From Desulfovibrio sp. (GTDB lineage: Bacteria > Desulfobacterota > Desulfovibrionia > Desulfovibrionales > Desulfovibrionaceae): a stretch of 64,000 nt of DNA. How positions within the stretch are numbered: the first letter of the stretch is position 1; each line of letters starts with the position of its first letter. Below, in pieces: positions 34,801 through 43,232 of this stretch. A program made the translations under genes and the position numbers. The stretch lies in NCBI GenBank assembly GCA_016218665.1, contig JACRDI010000010.1, positions 1 through 64,000 on the forward strand, in the 5' to 3' direction. The notes beneath the pieces were generated by a model, which ran no database searches, had not been told where the DNA came from, and was given only the letters and a program-made list of their open reading frames with translations.

Positions 34801-35818
34801 CCAGTTCGCCGCCGTCCCGGCTGCCGATGCGGTGGGAAAGCTCCCCCCGGCCCAGGCGGCGGGTGGCGTCCAGAATCTCGCGCGCGGGGCGGATGACGCT
34901 CTTGCTGGCCAGGAGCGCGGCCCCGGCCAGCCCCAGCAGGGCGGCCAGCCCCAGCGCCACGGAGCTGCGGCGGGCGCTCTCCCGGGCGGGGCGCAGGGCC
35001 TCGGTGACGGGCAGGCCCACGCGTACGTACAGCTCGCGGCCGGGCTGGGCCGTCAGCACGCTGTAGGAATAGATGCGCCGCACCCCGTCCGGTCCGTCCT
35101 CCTCCTGCAGGGGGAAGCCTCCGGCCACGTCGCTCATGCGGCGCTCGGCGTCGGGGATGAATTCCGGCTTTGCCGCCGGGGCTTCGGGGAAGCGCGCGTG
35201 CAGCCGGCCTTCGCGGTCCAAAACCTCGGCCGCGGCGCCCGGCGGCAGGCCCATGCGCAGGCTCAGGCGCTCGAACCAGGTGTAGTCGAAGGCCATGTTC
35301 AGCACGCCGATGAGGCGTCCCTGCCGGTCCAGCACGGGGCAGCCCTGAACGATGACGGGCCTGCCCGTGACGCGCCCGCGGACGTGTTCGCCCTGGGCGC
35401 AGGTCATGGTGTCGAGCACGTGGCGAAACCAGGGCAGGTCGGCCACGTTGGCCCCCTGCGGGGGATCGGGCCAGGAGGTGGCGATGATGTCGCCGCCGGG
35501 GGTGAACAGGGTGCTGGCGGTGTAGCTGGGGGAGTCGCGGATGACCTCGCGAAGCAGGGGGCCGAGGGCTGCGCCGTCGGCGTTCTGCACCTGGGGCATG
35601 CGCGCCAGGCCGGAGAGCAGCTGCCGCCCCCCGGTCAGGGTCTCGCGGCCCTGGCTGGCCAGGGTTTCGGAGAGGTGGCGCACGCGCTGGTCGGCATGGA
35701 GCCGCAGGTGCGCGGTGAATTCCTGGTGCTGCAGCACGGCGATGACGACCGCCGGAGCCAGGGCCAGCAGGATGACCAGTCCCAGGCGGAAGGCGAGTGT
35801 CTGCGGCAGCTTCAGCAA
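31886..35818 (-). CDS. Hybrid sensor histidine kinase with receiver and Hpt domains
   Basis: 1310 residues. Two membrane helices (about 12-30 and 285-308) flank a Cache-like periplasmic sensor. Next come a HAMP region and three PAS domains (about 370-625 for two, then 640-750). The PAS regions carry the typical [10 protein letters not shown] and [11 protein letters not shown] linkers. The kinase core follows: phospho-histidine in [14 protein letters not shown] near residue 758, then the ATPase motifs [19 protein letters not shown] and [13 protein letters not shown] receiver ([11 protein letters not shown], about 1040-1160) and an Hpt domain ([12 protein letters not shown], near 1240) complete a His-Asp-His relay. 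A final response regulator should exist elsewhere. The start is a non-ATG codon after GGGGGA. The second PAS holds CxxC-like CAQCPRA, perhaps redox-active. A 9-bp tandem repeat encodes [12 protein letters not shown] before the Hpt. Confidence 0.9.
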   Translation of the reverse strand: MLKLPQTLAFRLGLVILLALAPAVVIAVLQHQEFTAHLRLHADQRVRHLSETLASQGRETLTGGRQLLSGLARMPQVQNADGAALGPLLREVIRDSPSYTASTLFTPGGDIIATSWPDPPQGANVADLPWFRHVLDTMTCAQGEHVRGRVTGRPVIVQGCPVLDRQGRLIGVLNMAFDYTWFERLSLRMGLPPGAAAEVLDREGRLHARFPEAPAAKPEFIPDAERRMSDVAGGFPLQEEDGPDGVRRIYSYSVLTAQPGRELYVRVGLPVTEALRPARESARRSSVALGLAALLGLAGAALLASKSVIRPAREILDATRRLGRGELSHRIGSRDGGELAQLAAGVDSMAASLESSTLALRQAEQKVRLLLENSLEGYFVSTREGRFLEANPAMLRMCGHESLESFLTEITDIGRQLYVNQEDRRTAYQTLEREGRLRNLEFEAYRRDGTTFWLSLSAVAVRDEQARVTGMQGFASDITERKRAELELAQANERFLRVLDNQADALFVADAETDVILYANRAAHERVGLDLVGHPCWAAMHGTRARCAQCPRANLLNEAGEPAGVFIREQREPASGAWSLVRVQALRWVDGRMARLETSTDITAIKQAQEELRITGGHLQGILDNAPLFIAIRDREGRVIVGSKKLLGIDPQKVLGRTIDELYPPEQAALIHREDEEILRTGLPLTKIADLPMPGSGAATLLLSKFPLLDAQGKPDMVCAIGTDISERMRLERELLSAKEAAERASRAKSDFLARMSHEMRTPLNAILGFSELADMAATDAERRHMQDSLRHSGQALLSLVNDLLDLSRVEAGSMALERIPFALRQTLARVLEHPGHEAAAKGLALSSRVEDGVPDRLLGDPTRLGQILANLVGNALKFTHRGGVDVGVGFAPGQPDDGRAGLLFTVRDTGIGIAPEAQALIFEKFTQADSSTSRRYGGSGLGLAICRQLARGMGGDIWLESVPGEGSAFFVSLPFERDGEREGGPKPSLGGAQRSARQSASAPAHGLSEEPGAIPAAARPHDPATAPAPAKAPAETARPGLRVLLAEDTPANVIIARSFLERLGHSVRHANNGREALDLLRSEPFDLVLMDVEMPGMDGLEATRLLRGGEAGERNRGVTVLAMTAHVLDSYRSRCEDAGMNGFLAKPVSFRNLTETLAGLPKSDGPRPGGGQGPAGLADLADLADLADLDKASALLGGQEALLAEVVRYYLADLPDKRVRLASALQTGDMATLHRTAHTLKGTCASVGSKPASEAARILEQLALEALESPARLAELGAELAAAHAALDEVLERTALALAKACDERFCRL
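32251..32286. repeat. 9-bp tandem repeat in the kinase linker
   Basis: Four units of GGTCGGCCA (last one GGTCGGCGA) encode an ADL tripeptide repeat between the receiver and Hpt domains. The unit preserves frame, so copy-number change would vary linker length in the phosphorelay. Confidence 0.85.
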
Positions 35819-35996
35819 GGTGTTTCCCCCGGCGCGGGCCGCAGGCGCGGCCCATGGTCACTTCGTACCAGCATCGGGACGGGGGCACAATGGGCCCGCG
35901 CGGCCTGCTGCGGCCGGTCTGGACCGCTGGCCCGGCCCATGCTATCCAGCCGCATGCGCGCCCGGCCCGACCGGCGGGGGCGGACAAGGACGGCCC

Positions 35997-36536
35997 ATGA
36001 CCGACAGCTCGCACGACAATCCCCACGGCCTGCCCGAGGCAGAGCACCGCCGCTACGGCCGCATCCTGCTGGCCGTCACCCTTGCCGGCGCGCTTTTTCT
36101 GGCCGGGCAGGGGGTGCGCCTGTGGCAGGAGCACACCCTGGCCCGGCGCATGGAGCAGGCCGTGCACGAGGTGTACAGCCGGGCCCTCGGCGGCGACCCC
36201 GGCCGCTCGCCCTACGGCCGGTTGCAGTTCGAGCTGGGCAAGCTCCAGGCCCAGTCGGCCCAGCGGCTGGACATGGTGGAGCTTTTGGCCGCGCTTTCGC
36301 GCCGCGCGCCGGAAGGGGTGCGCATCCGCGAAATCTCCATGGCCACCTCCAGCGGGGTGGTGACGGGCCTGGCCGCCACGGCCGAGGACCTGCGCCGCTA
36401 CCAGGCGGCCCTGGCCGCGGAGGCCTATTTCACCTTTTCCATGTGCAAGACCGACCCCCTGGTCCAGCCGGTGCGCTTCGAACTGGACGTGAAGGTGCGC
36501 GACCGCGCCGCCCCGCCCAAGGGAGAGGACCAGTGA
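35997..36536 (+). CDS. GspL-periplasmic/PilN-like protein
   Basis: 179 residues. A cytoplasmic tail of about 24 residues, one membrane helix (LLAVTLAGALFLAGQGVRL) and a periplasmic domain follow each other. The domain pattern is ARRMEQAVHEVYSRALGG, then LGKLQAQ, MVELLAALSRRAPEGVRI and VTGLAATAEDLRRYQAAL. This resembles the C-terminal half of GspL or the PilN fold of type II secretion/type IV pilus inner-membrane platforms. The large actin-like cytoplasmic domain of GspL is absent. It overlaps the GspM-like gene by four bases, followed by gspN, which supports the assignment. It is divergent from the hybrid kinase gene. Confidence 0.6.
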   Translation: MTDSSHDNPHGLPEAEHRRYGRILLAVTLAGALFLAGQGVRLWQEHTLARRMEQAVHEVYSRALGGDPGRSPYGRLQFELGKLQAQSAQRLDMVELLAALSRRAPEGVRIREISMATSSGVVTGLAATAEDLRRYQAALAAEAYFTFSMCKTDPLVQPVRFELDVKVRDRAAPPKGEDQ

Positions 36537-37051
36537 GCTGGCTGAACGGCCCCTGGCGGCAGGTGGCCCGGCTGACGCACCTGCCGGCCGTTTCGCAGCG
36601 CAGGCTGTGGCGCGGGCTCATCCTGGGCTGGATGCTCCTGCTCGCCGCGGGCTGGGCCGTGCTGTCCGTCCTCACCCGGGCGGAGGAAAAGGCCGTGGAA
36701 GAGGCCGGGCAGACCTACGTCACCGTGGCCCCCCTGGCGGCGGAGGTCATGGACTACCGCCAGCGCCGCGGCCTGCTGGAGTCGCAGCCGCCGCTCACGG
36801 CGGCGGAACAGGTGGCCAGGAGCGCCGGCATCGGGCCGGAGCGGCTGCGCATACAGCTTTCCCAGGGCGACGCAGGCGGAACGAACGCGCAGACCCTGAC
36901 CCTGCGCGCCCAGGCCCTGACCCTGCGCGAGCTTGTGGACGTGCTGCGCGGGCTGAAGGCGGAGGCCGGGCTCACGACCATCTCCGCCCATATGGCCCCG
37001 GCCCAGGGCAAAGGCGACCGCATGGACCTGGACATGGTCCTCTCCCGTTGA
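36533..37051 (+). CDS. GspM-like type II secretion protein
   Basis: 172 residues, GTG start at 36533 overlapping the previous stop codon. A short cytoplasmic segment and one membrane helix (LILGWMLLLAAGWAVLSVL) lead into a periplasmic ferredoxin-like domain. Patterns are VAPLAAEVMDYRQRR, AEQVARSAGI and LTLRELVDVLRGLKAEAGL. Size, topology and position between GspL-like and GspN genes fit GspM, an inner-membrane platform subunit. Sequence alone would give only moderate support. Confidence 0.62.
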   Translation: MSWLNGPWRQVARLTHLPAVSQRRLWRGLILGWMLLLAAGWAVLSVLTRAEEKAVEEAGQTYVTVAPLAAEVMDYRQRRGLLESQPPLTAAEQVARSAGIGPERLRIQLSQGDAGGTNAQTLTLRAQALTLRELVDVLRGLKAEAGLTTISAHMAPAQGKGDRMDLDMVLSR

Positions 37052-37065
37052 GAAGGGGCTGGCGC

Positions 37066-37845
37066 ATGGCGGAAACAAACGGCGTGCAAGACCGGGAACT
37101 CAAGGCCGGCGCGGGCCCGCTCCTTGGCGGGGCGGGGTTCTTCGCCCTCCTCGTGGGCCTGGCGGCCGGGCTGGTGCTCTTCCTTCCCTGGGACACGGTG
37201 TGGAACCACGTGCTCAAGCGCATGGCCGCGGGCCACGCCCCCATGCGCATCGCCTGGCAGGACCTGGACCGGGCCTCGCCGCTGGGCTTCCGCCTCAACG
37301 GCCTCACGGTGGAGGGTCCGGGCTGGCCGGTTTCGCTGCGGGTGCAGTGGCTGGACGTGCGCCTGGGCATGAGCCCCCTGCTGACCCTGAAGGCCGACAC
37401 CGGCGGGCGCATGCTGCGCCTGGTCTTCCTCGACACCGGCGACTTCGACGGGAGCGGCTCGGCCAACCTGGCCTGCCTGGGCCGGCGCGACATCCTGGGC
37501 AGCGTGGACCTGCGCGCCCAGGGGCGTTTTCTGCGCGGCAAGGACGAGCTGGAAAAGGGCTTCCTCGACCTGAGCGGCAAGGCCCTGCAACTGCCCGGCG
37601 GCCTGTGGCTGGGCGATGCCGGGCTCTCGCTGGAATACCGCGAGGGCGGCTTGCGCATCCGCAACTTCTCCATCAAGGCCCCGGTGCAGGTGCGCTCCGA
37701 GGGCACCGCCATAGTGCGGCCCGGCGCGCTGCTTTCCTCGCCCTACACGGTGTCGGGGGAGATTCTGCGCGGGCGCGAGAGCGTGTCCTTCACCTCCCAG
37801 GGGGTGCTGGGCGATTTTCTGGGCGACACCGCCCTGCCGGAGTGA
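37066..37845 (+). CDS. gspN: Type II secretion protein GspN
   Basis: 259 residues. One membrane helix near residues 20-42 (FFALLVGLAAGLVLFLPW) is followed by a periplasmic beta-rich domain starting MRIAWQDLDRASPLGFRLNG, a pattern of the delta-proteobacterial GspN family. GspN is an auxiliary component of some type II systems. It is 14 bases after the GspM-like gene. The rest of the secretion apparatus (E, F, G, D) is not in the window. The next gene, 114 bases downstream, is pglB. Confidence 0.68.
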   Translation: MAETNGVQDRELKAGAGPLLGGAGFFALLVGLAAGLVLFLPWDTVWNHVLKRMAAGHAPMRIAWQDLDRASPLGFRLNGLTVEGPGWPVSLRVQWLDVRLGMSPLLTLKADTGGRMLRLVFLDTGDFDGSGSANLACLGRRDILGSVDLRAQGRFLRGKDELEKGFLDLSGKALQLPGGLWLGDAGLSLEYREGGLRIRNFSIKAPVQVRSEGTAIVRPGALLSSPYTVSGEILRGRESVSFTSQGVLGDFLGDTALPE

Positions 37846-37959
37846 TTTGCCCTCCGGCCTGAAAACGGCTAGACCCCGTGCCTGGCGCGCGGGCGGCCCC
37901 GCCGCCCCGGACGGGGAGAGCCCCGCCGGAGCCTTGCACGACGTCGGAGCAGCACGGGC

Positions 37960-40299
37960 ATGATGGCTTTTTTCAGCAGGATCAGGTCCAGGTACGCGGA
38001 GTTCGCCGGGCTCCTGGACGGCGAGCCGGGCCAGGAACCGGGTCTTTGGCCGAGCTTTCGGCCGAGCTTTCGGACCGACTGGCCGCAGCTGGCCCTGCTG
38101 GCCGTCCTGTCCTTCGCGGCCGCCGCGGCCCTGCGCCTGCTGGAGGCCCCGGCCTGGAACGCCCCGGCCCTCATGGCCGGCGGCGAGCGCATCATGGCCA
38201 CCCACGACTCCTACTGCTGGCTGGCGGGCGCACAGGGCGTCAACGAGTACGCCCGCTTCGGCATGTCCGGCCTGGCGCGGCTGCTTTCCTTCATCACCGG
38301 GGCGCCCCTGTGGGCCGTGGGCTTCTGGGCCCCGCCCTTCCTGGCGGGGCTCACGGGCGCGGCCTGCGCCCTGTGGGGCTGGCTGCTGGGCGGACGCAGG
38401 GCGGCCATCCTGCCGGGGCTCATCGGCGCGCTGGCCCCGGGCTTCTACTACCGTTCGCGCCTGGGCTACTTCGATTCCGACCCCTTCACCCTGGGCATGC
38501 CGCTGCTTCTGGGCCTTCTGCTGGCCGTGCTGCTTTCCCCCTGCTGCTCCCGCGCGTGGGTGCGCAGCCAGGCCGAGGAGGACGCCCCGCCCGCGCTTCC
38601 GGCCTGGATGCCCTGGCTGGCCCTGGGCTTCGGCCTTGTGGCCCGCGTGGCCCACTTCGCCCACGACGACATCCATCCCCTGGGCGTGGGCCTGTTCTGG
38701 CTGGCCCTGGGCCTGGGGCTCCTCACCGCCCTGCCGGGACGCCGGGCCAAGGCCCTGAGCCTGCTCTTCGTCTACGCCCTGGCGGCCTACGCCGGGCCCC
38801 GGCGCTTCGGGGTGGAGGTCTTCGAGCCCGGCGCGGCGGACCTGGCCGGCATGGCCCTGGCGGCGGGCGCGGCCTGGCTGTGCTGGAAGCGCCCGTCCGG
38901 TCCGTCCCCTTTGTTGGCATGGCTCGCGGCCCTCATGGATCGCCCCTGGCCCTGGCTTGCGGGCATCGGCCTGACGGCCGCGGCCTGCGGCCTGCTGCTG
39001 CCGCTGGGCGCGTTCTGGGCCAAGGCCCTCAGCTATTTCAAGCCCCTGGCCGACGCGGGCGCGCTGTCCGGCGGGGGCGGGCCCATCTACCCCGGCATCA
39101 CGCAGAGCATCCGCGAGGCCAAGAACGTGGCCGACCTGGGCCTGTTTCTGGAGGGCGTGTCCTTCTCCGTGGTGGGCGGCGCGGCCGGACTCGTCGGCAT
39201 CATCGCCCTGGCGCTGTTTCGCCCGGCCTTCGCGCTGCTGCTGCCCATCACCGCCCTGGCTTTCGCCAGCCTGAAGCTGGGCACGCGCTTCGTCATGTTC
39301 GGCGGGCCGGTGTTCGCCCTGGGCCTGGGGGTGGGGCTCTACTGGCTGTGCCGGTGGGCGGCGCGGCGCCTGGGCAGGGGCGGGCGCTGGCTGGCCTGGA
39401 TCCAGGCCGGCGTGGCGGTGCTCATCCTGGCCTTTTCCTACGCCCCGCGCTACGCCGCCACCCGGCCCACGCCGGTGCTCGGCCCCGGCCACGCCCAGGC
39501 CCTCATGGAGCTGAAGGCCAAGGCCCCGGCGGACGCCGTCGTGTGGACCTGGTGGGACTTCGGCTACGCCACGCAGTACTACGCCGGGCGGCCCACGCCC
39601 ACCGACGGCGGCCGCCACGCCGGGCGCGACATCTACCCCACGGCCCTGGCCCTGACCACGGACAGCCCGGCCCAGGCGGCGCGGCTCATCGCGCTGGCCG
39701 CCGGCCAGGGGGGCGACCCGTCCAGGCGCTGGGACACCATGCCCGCCCTGGAGGTGAAGCGGGAGATCGAGGCCCTGCGCGAGGCTCCGCCCCCCATCAC
39801 CGGAAAGACCGCGGGCAGGACTGCCGGGCCGCAGCTCCTGGTGGTCTGCTGGGAGAACCTGCCGCTGCTCTACTGGATCAGCTTCTACGGCTCCTGGGAC
39901 GTGGCCGCGGGCATGGGCCGGCACTTCGGCGTCATGCAGGTCTCCGAGGTCATGGATCTGGACCGCGAGCGGGGCGAGCTTTCCCTGCGCGGCAGGAGCA
40001 AGCCCCTGCCCCTGGCCGGGGCGGAAGTGCTGGGCCCGGGCGGAACGCGGCGCATCCCCATGAAGGAGACCCCAGGCGCGCCGCACCTGGTGGTGAACGA
40101 GCTGGCCCGGCAGGCCCTGCTGCTGGACGACGCGGCCTACGCCAGCATGGCCGTGCAGCTTCTGGTGGGCGACCCGGCCCGGCCGGAGCTTGCGAAATAC
40201 TTCAAACTCATGCACGAGGGGTTTCCCCTGGTGCGCATCTATGAAGTCCTGCCCGGGCGCGAGACGCCCGCGAAGCAGGCGGAGGCAGCGAAACAATGA
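37960..40299 (+). CDS. pglB: PglB/STT3-type oligosaccharyltransferase
   Basis: 779 residues: about 13 membrane helices, then a periplasmic C-terminal domain from about residue 500. It moves a lipid-linked glycan onto asparagine of periplasmic proteins. Catalytic elements are visible: the first loop acidic motif ATHDSYCW (D83), the FDSDP motif (D172, D174), a TIxE-like segment SIREAK with E386, and the substrate-binding WWDFG at 531-535 followed by TPTDGGRHAG. It is about 65 residues longer than the Campylobacter enzyme. A Desulfovibrio PglB has been shown experimentally to be an oligosaccharyltransferase with relaxed glycan specificity. It overlaps the sugar aminotransferase gene by four bases, tying it to glycan synthesis. 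The likely start is ATG 37960 (MMAFF); the second ATG at 37963 is possible. Confidence 0.92.
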   Translation: MMAFFSRIRSRYAEFAGLLDGEPGQEPGLWPSFRPSFRTDWPQLALLAVLSFAAAAALRLLEAPAWNAPALMAGGERIMATHDSYCWLAGAQGVNEYARFGMSGLARLLSFITGAPLWAVGFWAPPFLAGLTGAACALWGWLLGGRRAAILPGLIGALAPGFYYRSRLGYFDSDPFTLGMPLLLGLLLAVLLSPCCSRAWVRSQAEEDAPPALPAWMPWLALGFGLVARVAHFAHDDIHPLGVGLFWLALGLGLLTALPGRRAKALSLLFVYALAAYAGPRRFGVEVFEPGAADLAGMALAAGAAWLCWKRPSGPSPLLAWLAALMDRPWPWLAGIGLTAAACGLLLPLGAFWAKALSYFKPLADAGALSGGGGPIYPGITQSIREAKNVADLGLFLEGVSFSVVGGAAGLVGIIALALFRPAFALLLPITALAFASLKLGTRFVMFGGPVFALGLGVGLYWLCRWAARRLGRGGRWLAWIQAGVAVLILAFSYAPRYAATRPTPVLGPGHAQALMELKAKAPADAVVWTWWDFGYATQYYAGRPTPTDGGRHAGRDIYPTALALTTDSPAQAARLIALAAGQGGDPSRRWDTMPALEVKREIEALREAPPPITGKTAGRTAGPQLLVVCWENLPLLYWISFYGSWDVAAGMGRHFGVMQVSEVMDLDRERGELSLRGRSKPLPLAGAEVLGPGGTRRIPMKETPGAPHLVVNELARQALLLDDAAYASMAVQLLVGDPARPELAKYFKLMHEGFPLVRIYEVLPGRETPAKQAEAAKQ

Positions 40300-41468
40300 G
40301 CATTCCCTTCATCGACCTGAAGACCCAGTACGCCCGCGTGGCCGGCCAAGTGGAGCAGGGCCTGCGCGCCGTGCTCGAATCCGGCGCGTTCATCAACGGG
40401 CCCGACGTGACCAGGCTGGAGAAGCGCCTGGCCGACTACTGCGGCACCCGGCACGCCGTGGGCTGCGCCTCCGGCACGGACGCCCTGATGATGGCCTTGA
40501 TGACCCTGGGCGTGGGCCGGGGCGACGCCGTGTTCTGCCCGCCCTTCACCTTCATGGCCACGGCCGAGGTGGTGGCGCTTCTGGGCGCGACCCCGGTGTT
40601 CGTGGACATCGACCCCGTGACCTACAACATCGACCCGGCCGCCCTTGAGAGGGCCATCCGCGCGGTGGAAGCGGGCGACCCCAAGCTGTACCCCCTGCCG
40701 AAGCACGAGGGCGCACTCACGCCCAAGGCCGTCATCCCGGTGGACCTCTTCGGCCTGTTGGCCGATTATGGGGCCATCCTCAAGATCGCGGCCGACCACG
40801 GCCTGTACGTCATCGAGGATGCGGCCCAGGCCTTCGGCGCCACGGTGGAGACGGGCGGCGCGGCGCGCAAGGCCTGCTCCTTCGGGCAGATCGCCTGCAC
40901 GTCCTTCTTTCCGGCCAAGCCCCTGGGCTGCTATGGCGACGGCGGGGCCTGCTTCACCGACGACGACAGGCTGCTGGAGCTGCTGCACTCCGTGCGGGTG
41001 CACGGCCAGGGCGCGGACAAGTACCAGAACGTGCGCCTGGGCATCACCGGCCGGCTGGACACCATGCAGGCCGCCATCCTGCTGGCCAAGATGGACATCT
41101 TCGACGAGGAGCTGCGCCTGCGCCAGGAGGTGGCCGCGCGCTACAAGGTGCTGCTGGCCAGGGTGCCCGGCCTGACCCTGCCCGAAATTCCGGCGGGCAA
41201 CGTCTCGGTCTACGCCCAGTACAGCATCCAGGCCGAGAGCACGGCCCACCGCGCGGAGCTGCTCTCGCGCATGGGCAAGGCCGGGGTGCCCACCAGCATC
41301 TACTACCCCGTGCCCCTGCACCTGCAGCCGGCCTACGCCAACCTGCAGTACGCCGCCGGGACCATGCCCGTGAGCGAGGCCGTGGCCGCGCGCATCTTCA
41401 GCATTCCCATGCACCCCTACCTGAAGGCCGAGGTGCAGGAAGAGATCGCCAAGGCCATGATGGAGTAA
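40296..41468 (+). CDS. DegT/DnrJ/EryC1-family sugar aminotransferase
   Basis: 390 residues. This PLP enzyme adds an amino group to nucleotide-activated keto sugars. ASGTDALMMAL is the phosphate-binding segment, VIEDAAQAFGA supplies the PLP aspartate, and SFFPAKPLGCYGDGG contains the Schiff-base lysine. Its start codon overlaps the pglB stop (ATGA), so it is translationally coupled. It probably makes the amino sugar (for example a diacetamido or bacillosamine-like residue) that begins the PglB-transferred glycan. The exact sugar cannot be read from sequence. Confidence 0.93.
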   Translation: MSIPFIDLKTQYARVAGQVEQGLRAVLESGAFINGPDVTRLEKRLADYCGTRHAVGCASGTDALMMALMTLGVGRGDAVFCPPFTFMATAEVVALLGATPVFVDIDPVTYNIDPAALERAIRAVEAGDPKLYPLPKHEGALTPKAVIPVDLFGLLADYGAILKIAADHGLYVIEDAAQAFGATVETGGAARKACSFGQIACTSFFPAKPLGCYGDGGACFTDDDRLLELLHSVRVHGQGADKYQNVRLGITGRLDTMQAAILLAKMDIFDEELRLRQEVAARYKVLLARVPGLTLPEIPAGNVSVYAQYSIQAESTAHRAELLSRMGKAGVPTSIYYPVPLHLQPAYANLQYAAGTMPVSEAVAARIFSIPMHPYLKAEVQEEIAKAMME

Positions 41469-41470
41469 CC

Positions 41471-41980
41471 ATGCGGAACTTCTGGCGCGCGCTGCCCCGG
41501 CTGGCCCTGCCTGCCGCCGTGGGCCTGGGGCTGGCCCACCTGGCCACGGGCTTTTTGCCCAAGCCGCAGCCGGCCCTGCGTCCGCCGGAGGAACTGCGCG
41601 CCATGGGCCAGGGCTTCGGGGAGGAATCCCCGCTGCGGGCCATTTTCGAGCGCAACGTGCTGAACCTGGAGAGCCCGGCCTTCGCCCCGCCGGGCGCGCC
41701 CCTGGCCCCGCCCTCCGTGCCCGACGCGGCGGCGGCCCTGCTGGCCCGGCCGGACCCGGACGCGGCAGCGGCGAACCAGAGCGAGACGGCCCCGCTGGAC
41801 CCCTCGCTCCTGCCCAAGCCCGTGGGGCGCAAGAGTCCCGGCGTGTTTTCCGGCGGGGCCAGCGTGCTGGGCATTGTGGGGCCCTCGGCCAACCCGGCGG
41901 CCAACCCGGCGGGTAACCCGGCGGGTAACGTCGCGGGCAAGCCCGCCGCGCCCAAGCCTGCGCCCGCCGCAAAGCCGTGA
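41471..41980 (+). CDS. GspC-like periplasmic protein with low-complexity tail
   Basis: 169 residues. An N-terminal membrane anchor (LALPAAVGLGLAHLATGFL) is followed by a Pro-rich stretch and SPLRAIFERNVLNLESP. The last resembles the homology region of GspC, which contacts the secretin. There is no PDZ domain. The rest is Ala/Pro/Asn-rich and ends in a 12-bp-repeat-encoded NPAG tract. It starts two bases after the aminotransferase gene, placing a secretion-like gene inside the glycan operon. A non-GspC surface or scaffold role is possible. Confidence 0.45.
   Translation: MRNFWRALPRLALPAAVGLGLAHLATGFLPKPQPALRPPEELRAMGQGFGEESPLRAIFERNVLNLESPAFAPPGAPLAPPSVPDAAAALLARPDPDAAAANQSETAPLDPSLLPKPVGRKSPGVFSGGASVLGIVGPSANPAANPAGNPAGNVAGKPAAPKPAPAAKP
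41891..41938. repeat. 12-bp tandem repeat in the GspC-like gene
   Basis: Four units based on AACCCGGCGGGT (41891-41902, 41903-41914, 41915-41926, and a diverged 41927-41938) encode an NPAG/NPAA tetrapeptide repeat near the C-terminus. The frame-preserving unit permits length variation. Confidence 0.8.
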
Positions 41981-42083
41981 AGCCCTTGCCCTGAAGCATC
42001 CGGGCCTAAACGGGTCGGGTCCGCCGGCCGATGAGGCCCCTGCGCCAGAAGAACGCCCAGCCCTCAAGCCAAGGAGCCTCCCC

Positions 42084-42878
42084 ATGCCGCGCGTCAGCAT
42101 CGTCATCCCCAACTTCAACCAGCACAAGTACCTGCCCGCCTGCGTGGACCACTGCTGGTTCCAGACCCACGCGGACCTGGAGCTCATCATCGTGGACGGC
42201 GGCAGCACCGACGGCACCAAGGACTACCTGCGCGGGCTGCCTGAGGAGCTGAACCTCACCGAGAGCAACCCCATCCTGCGCATGGGCGAGGACGGGAGCA
42301 TCGTCCACAAGCGCTGCCGGAGCTACCGCGAGGACACCCACGCCACGCACCCGGAGCGCATTTTGAAGATCATCGCCAGCGAGGAGGACCTGGGCCGCAC
42401 CGGCACCTACAACGCGGGCTTTTCCCAGGTGACGGGCGAGTACTGCACCTACATCGTGGGCGACGACCTGCCCCACCCGCACATGATCGAGGAGCTGGCC
42501 AGGGCCCTGGACGAGACCGGGGCGGACCTGGCCTACTCGGACTTCACCATCGTCACCGACGACGACCGCATCATGCGCCTGGTGCGCAAGCCGGACTACG
42601 ACTTCAAGGAATGCTTCGCCGAGTGGTTCCACATCGGCGTGTCCACCCTGCACCGGGCCAGCTGGCTGAAAAAGACCGGCCTGATGGACGAGAACTACCA
42701 GTTCGCCAACGACTACGCCCACTACCTGCGCATGGCCATGAACGGCGCGCGCTTCGTGCACGTGCCCAAGGTGCTCTATTCCGTGCGTTTCCACGGGGCC
42801 ATGGCCCGGCACGAGGAGTCCCTCGCGCTGGCGCGCCTGGCGCGCGAGCACCTGGCCAAGACCGGCGGCAAGGCCTAG
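42084..42878 (+). CDS. Family 2 glycosyltransferase
   Basis: 264 residues with the GT-A fold of family GT2. VSIVIPNFNQHKYLPACVD is the start, IIVDGGSTDGTKDYL the nucleotide-binding strand, and YIVGDDLPHPHM the metal-binding DD motif near residue 135. It is soluble, so probably membrane-peripheral. A 50-residue insertion (about 53-105) separates the first motifs, longer than usual. The ATG at 42084 follows AAGGAG. It likely adds one sugar to the lipid-linked or surface glycan assembled by this cluster. Confidence 0.88.
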   Translation: MPRVSIVIPNFNQHKYLPACVDHCWFQTHADLELIIVDGGSTDGTKDYLRGLPEELNLTESNPILRMGEDGSIVHKRCRSYREDTHATHPERILKIIASEEDLGRTGTYNAGFSQVTGEYCTYIVGDDLPHPHMIEELARALDETGADLAYSDFTIVTDDDRIMRLVRKPDYDFKECFAEWFHIGVSTLHRASWLKKTGLMDENYQFANDYAHYLRMAMNGARFVHVPKVLYSVRFHGAMARHEESLALARLAREHLAKTGGKA

Positions 42879-43232
42879 GCCCCAGGCCGAACCGTCGCCC
42901 TGGGCCTTCCGGCAGGCCCCCGGGCGGGGAGCGGGGCGGCCAGGACCGTTCGCCCGATGAGCAATCCTTCCCGGCCCGGATTCCCCCCGGGTCAAGCCAT
43001 GTTCCGCGCGCATTGACGCAATATCTAGACTTCTGCTAGAGATCTGCGGAAGCAGGAGCCGGAATCCTGGCGCTTTGCGGCATTTCCTGCTTCCGTTCCC
43101 CGAAAGCCATTGATTCCGTAGGGCTGGAACGGAACGTGCATCCATTTCGGCGCGACTCGGAATTATTTGCCCGCCGAATCATCGCCGGATTTCCCGGCCA
43201 CGGGCCCGGAACGGTCGCCAAAGAGGTGCCGC
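42879..43232. other. Gene-free gap between two parts of the glycan cluster
   Basis: 354 bases. A possible weak promoter, TTGACG (43013-43018) with TAGAGA (43037-43042) after 18 bases, lies in a local A+T-rich patch and could start the long downstream operon. Otherwise I see GC-rich sequence with no terminator, RNA gene or protein frame with a ribosome-binding site. Confidence 0.4.

Noticed and set aside
36754..40296. 1180-codon minus-strand frame
   Set aside because: Shadow of gspN and pglB, with low-complexity composition.
42879..43232. Possible terminator in the gap before the second glycan block
   Set aside because: GC-rich stems are present but there is no T-run, so transcription may continue through.
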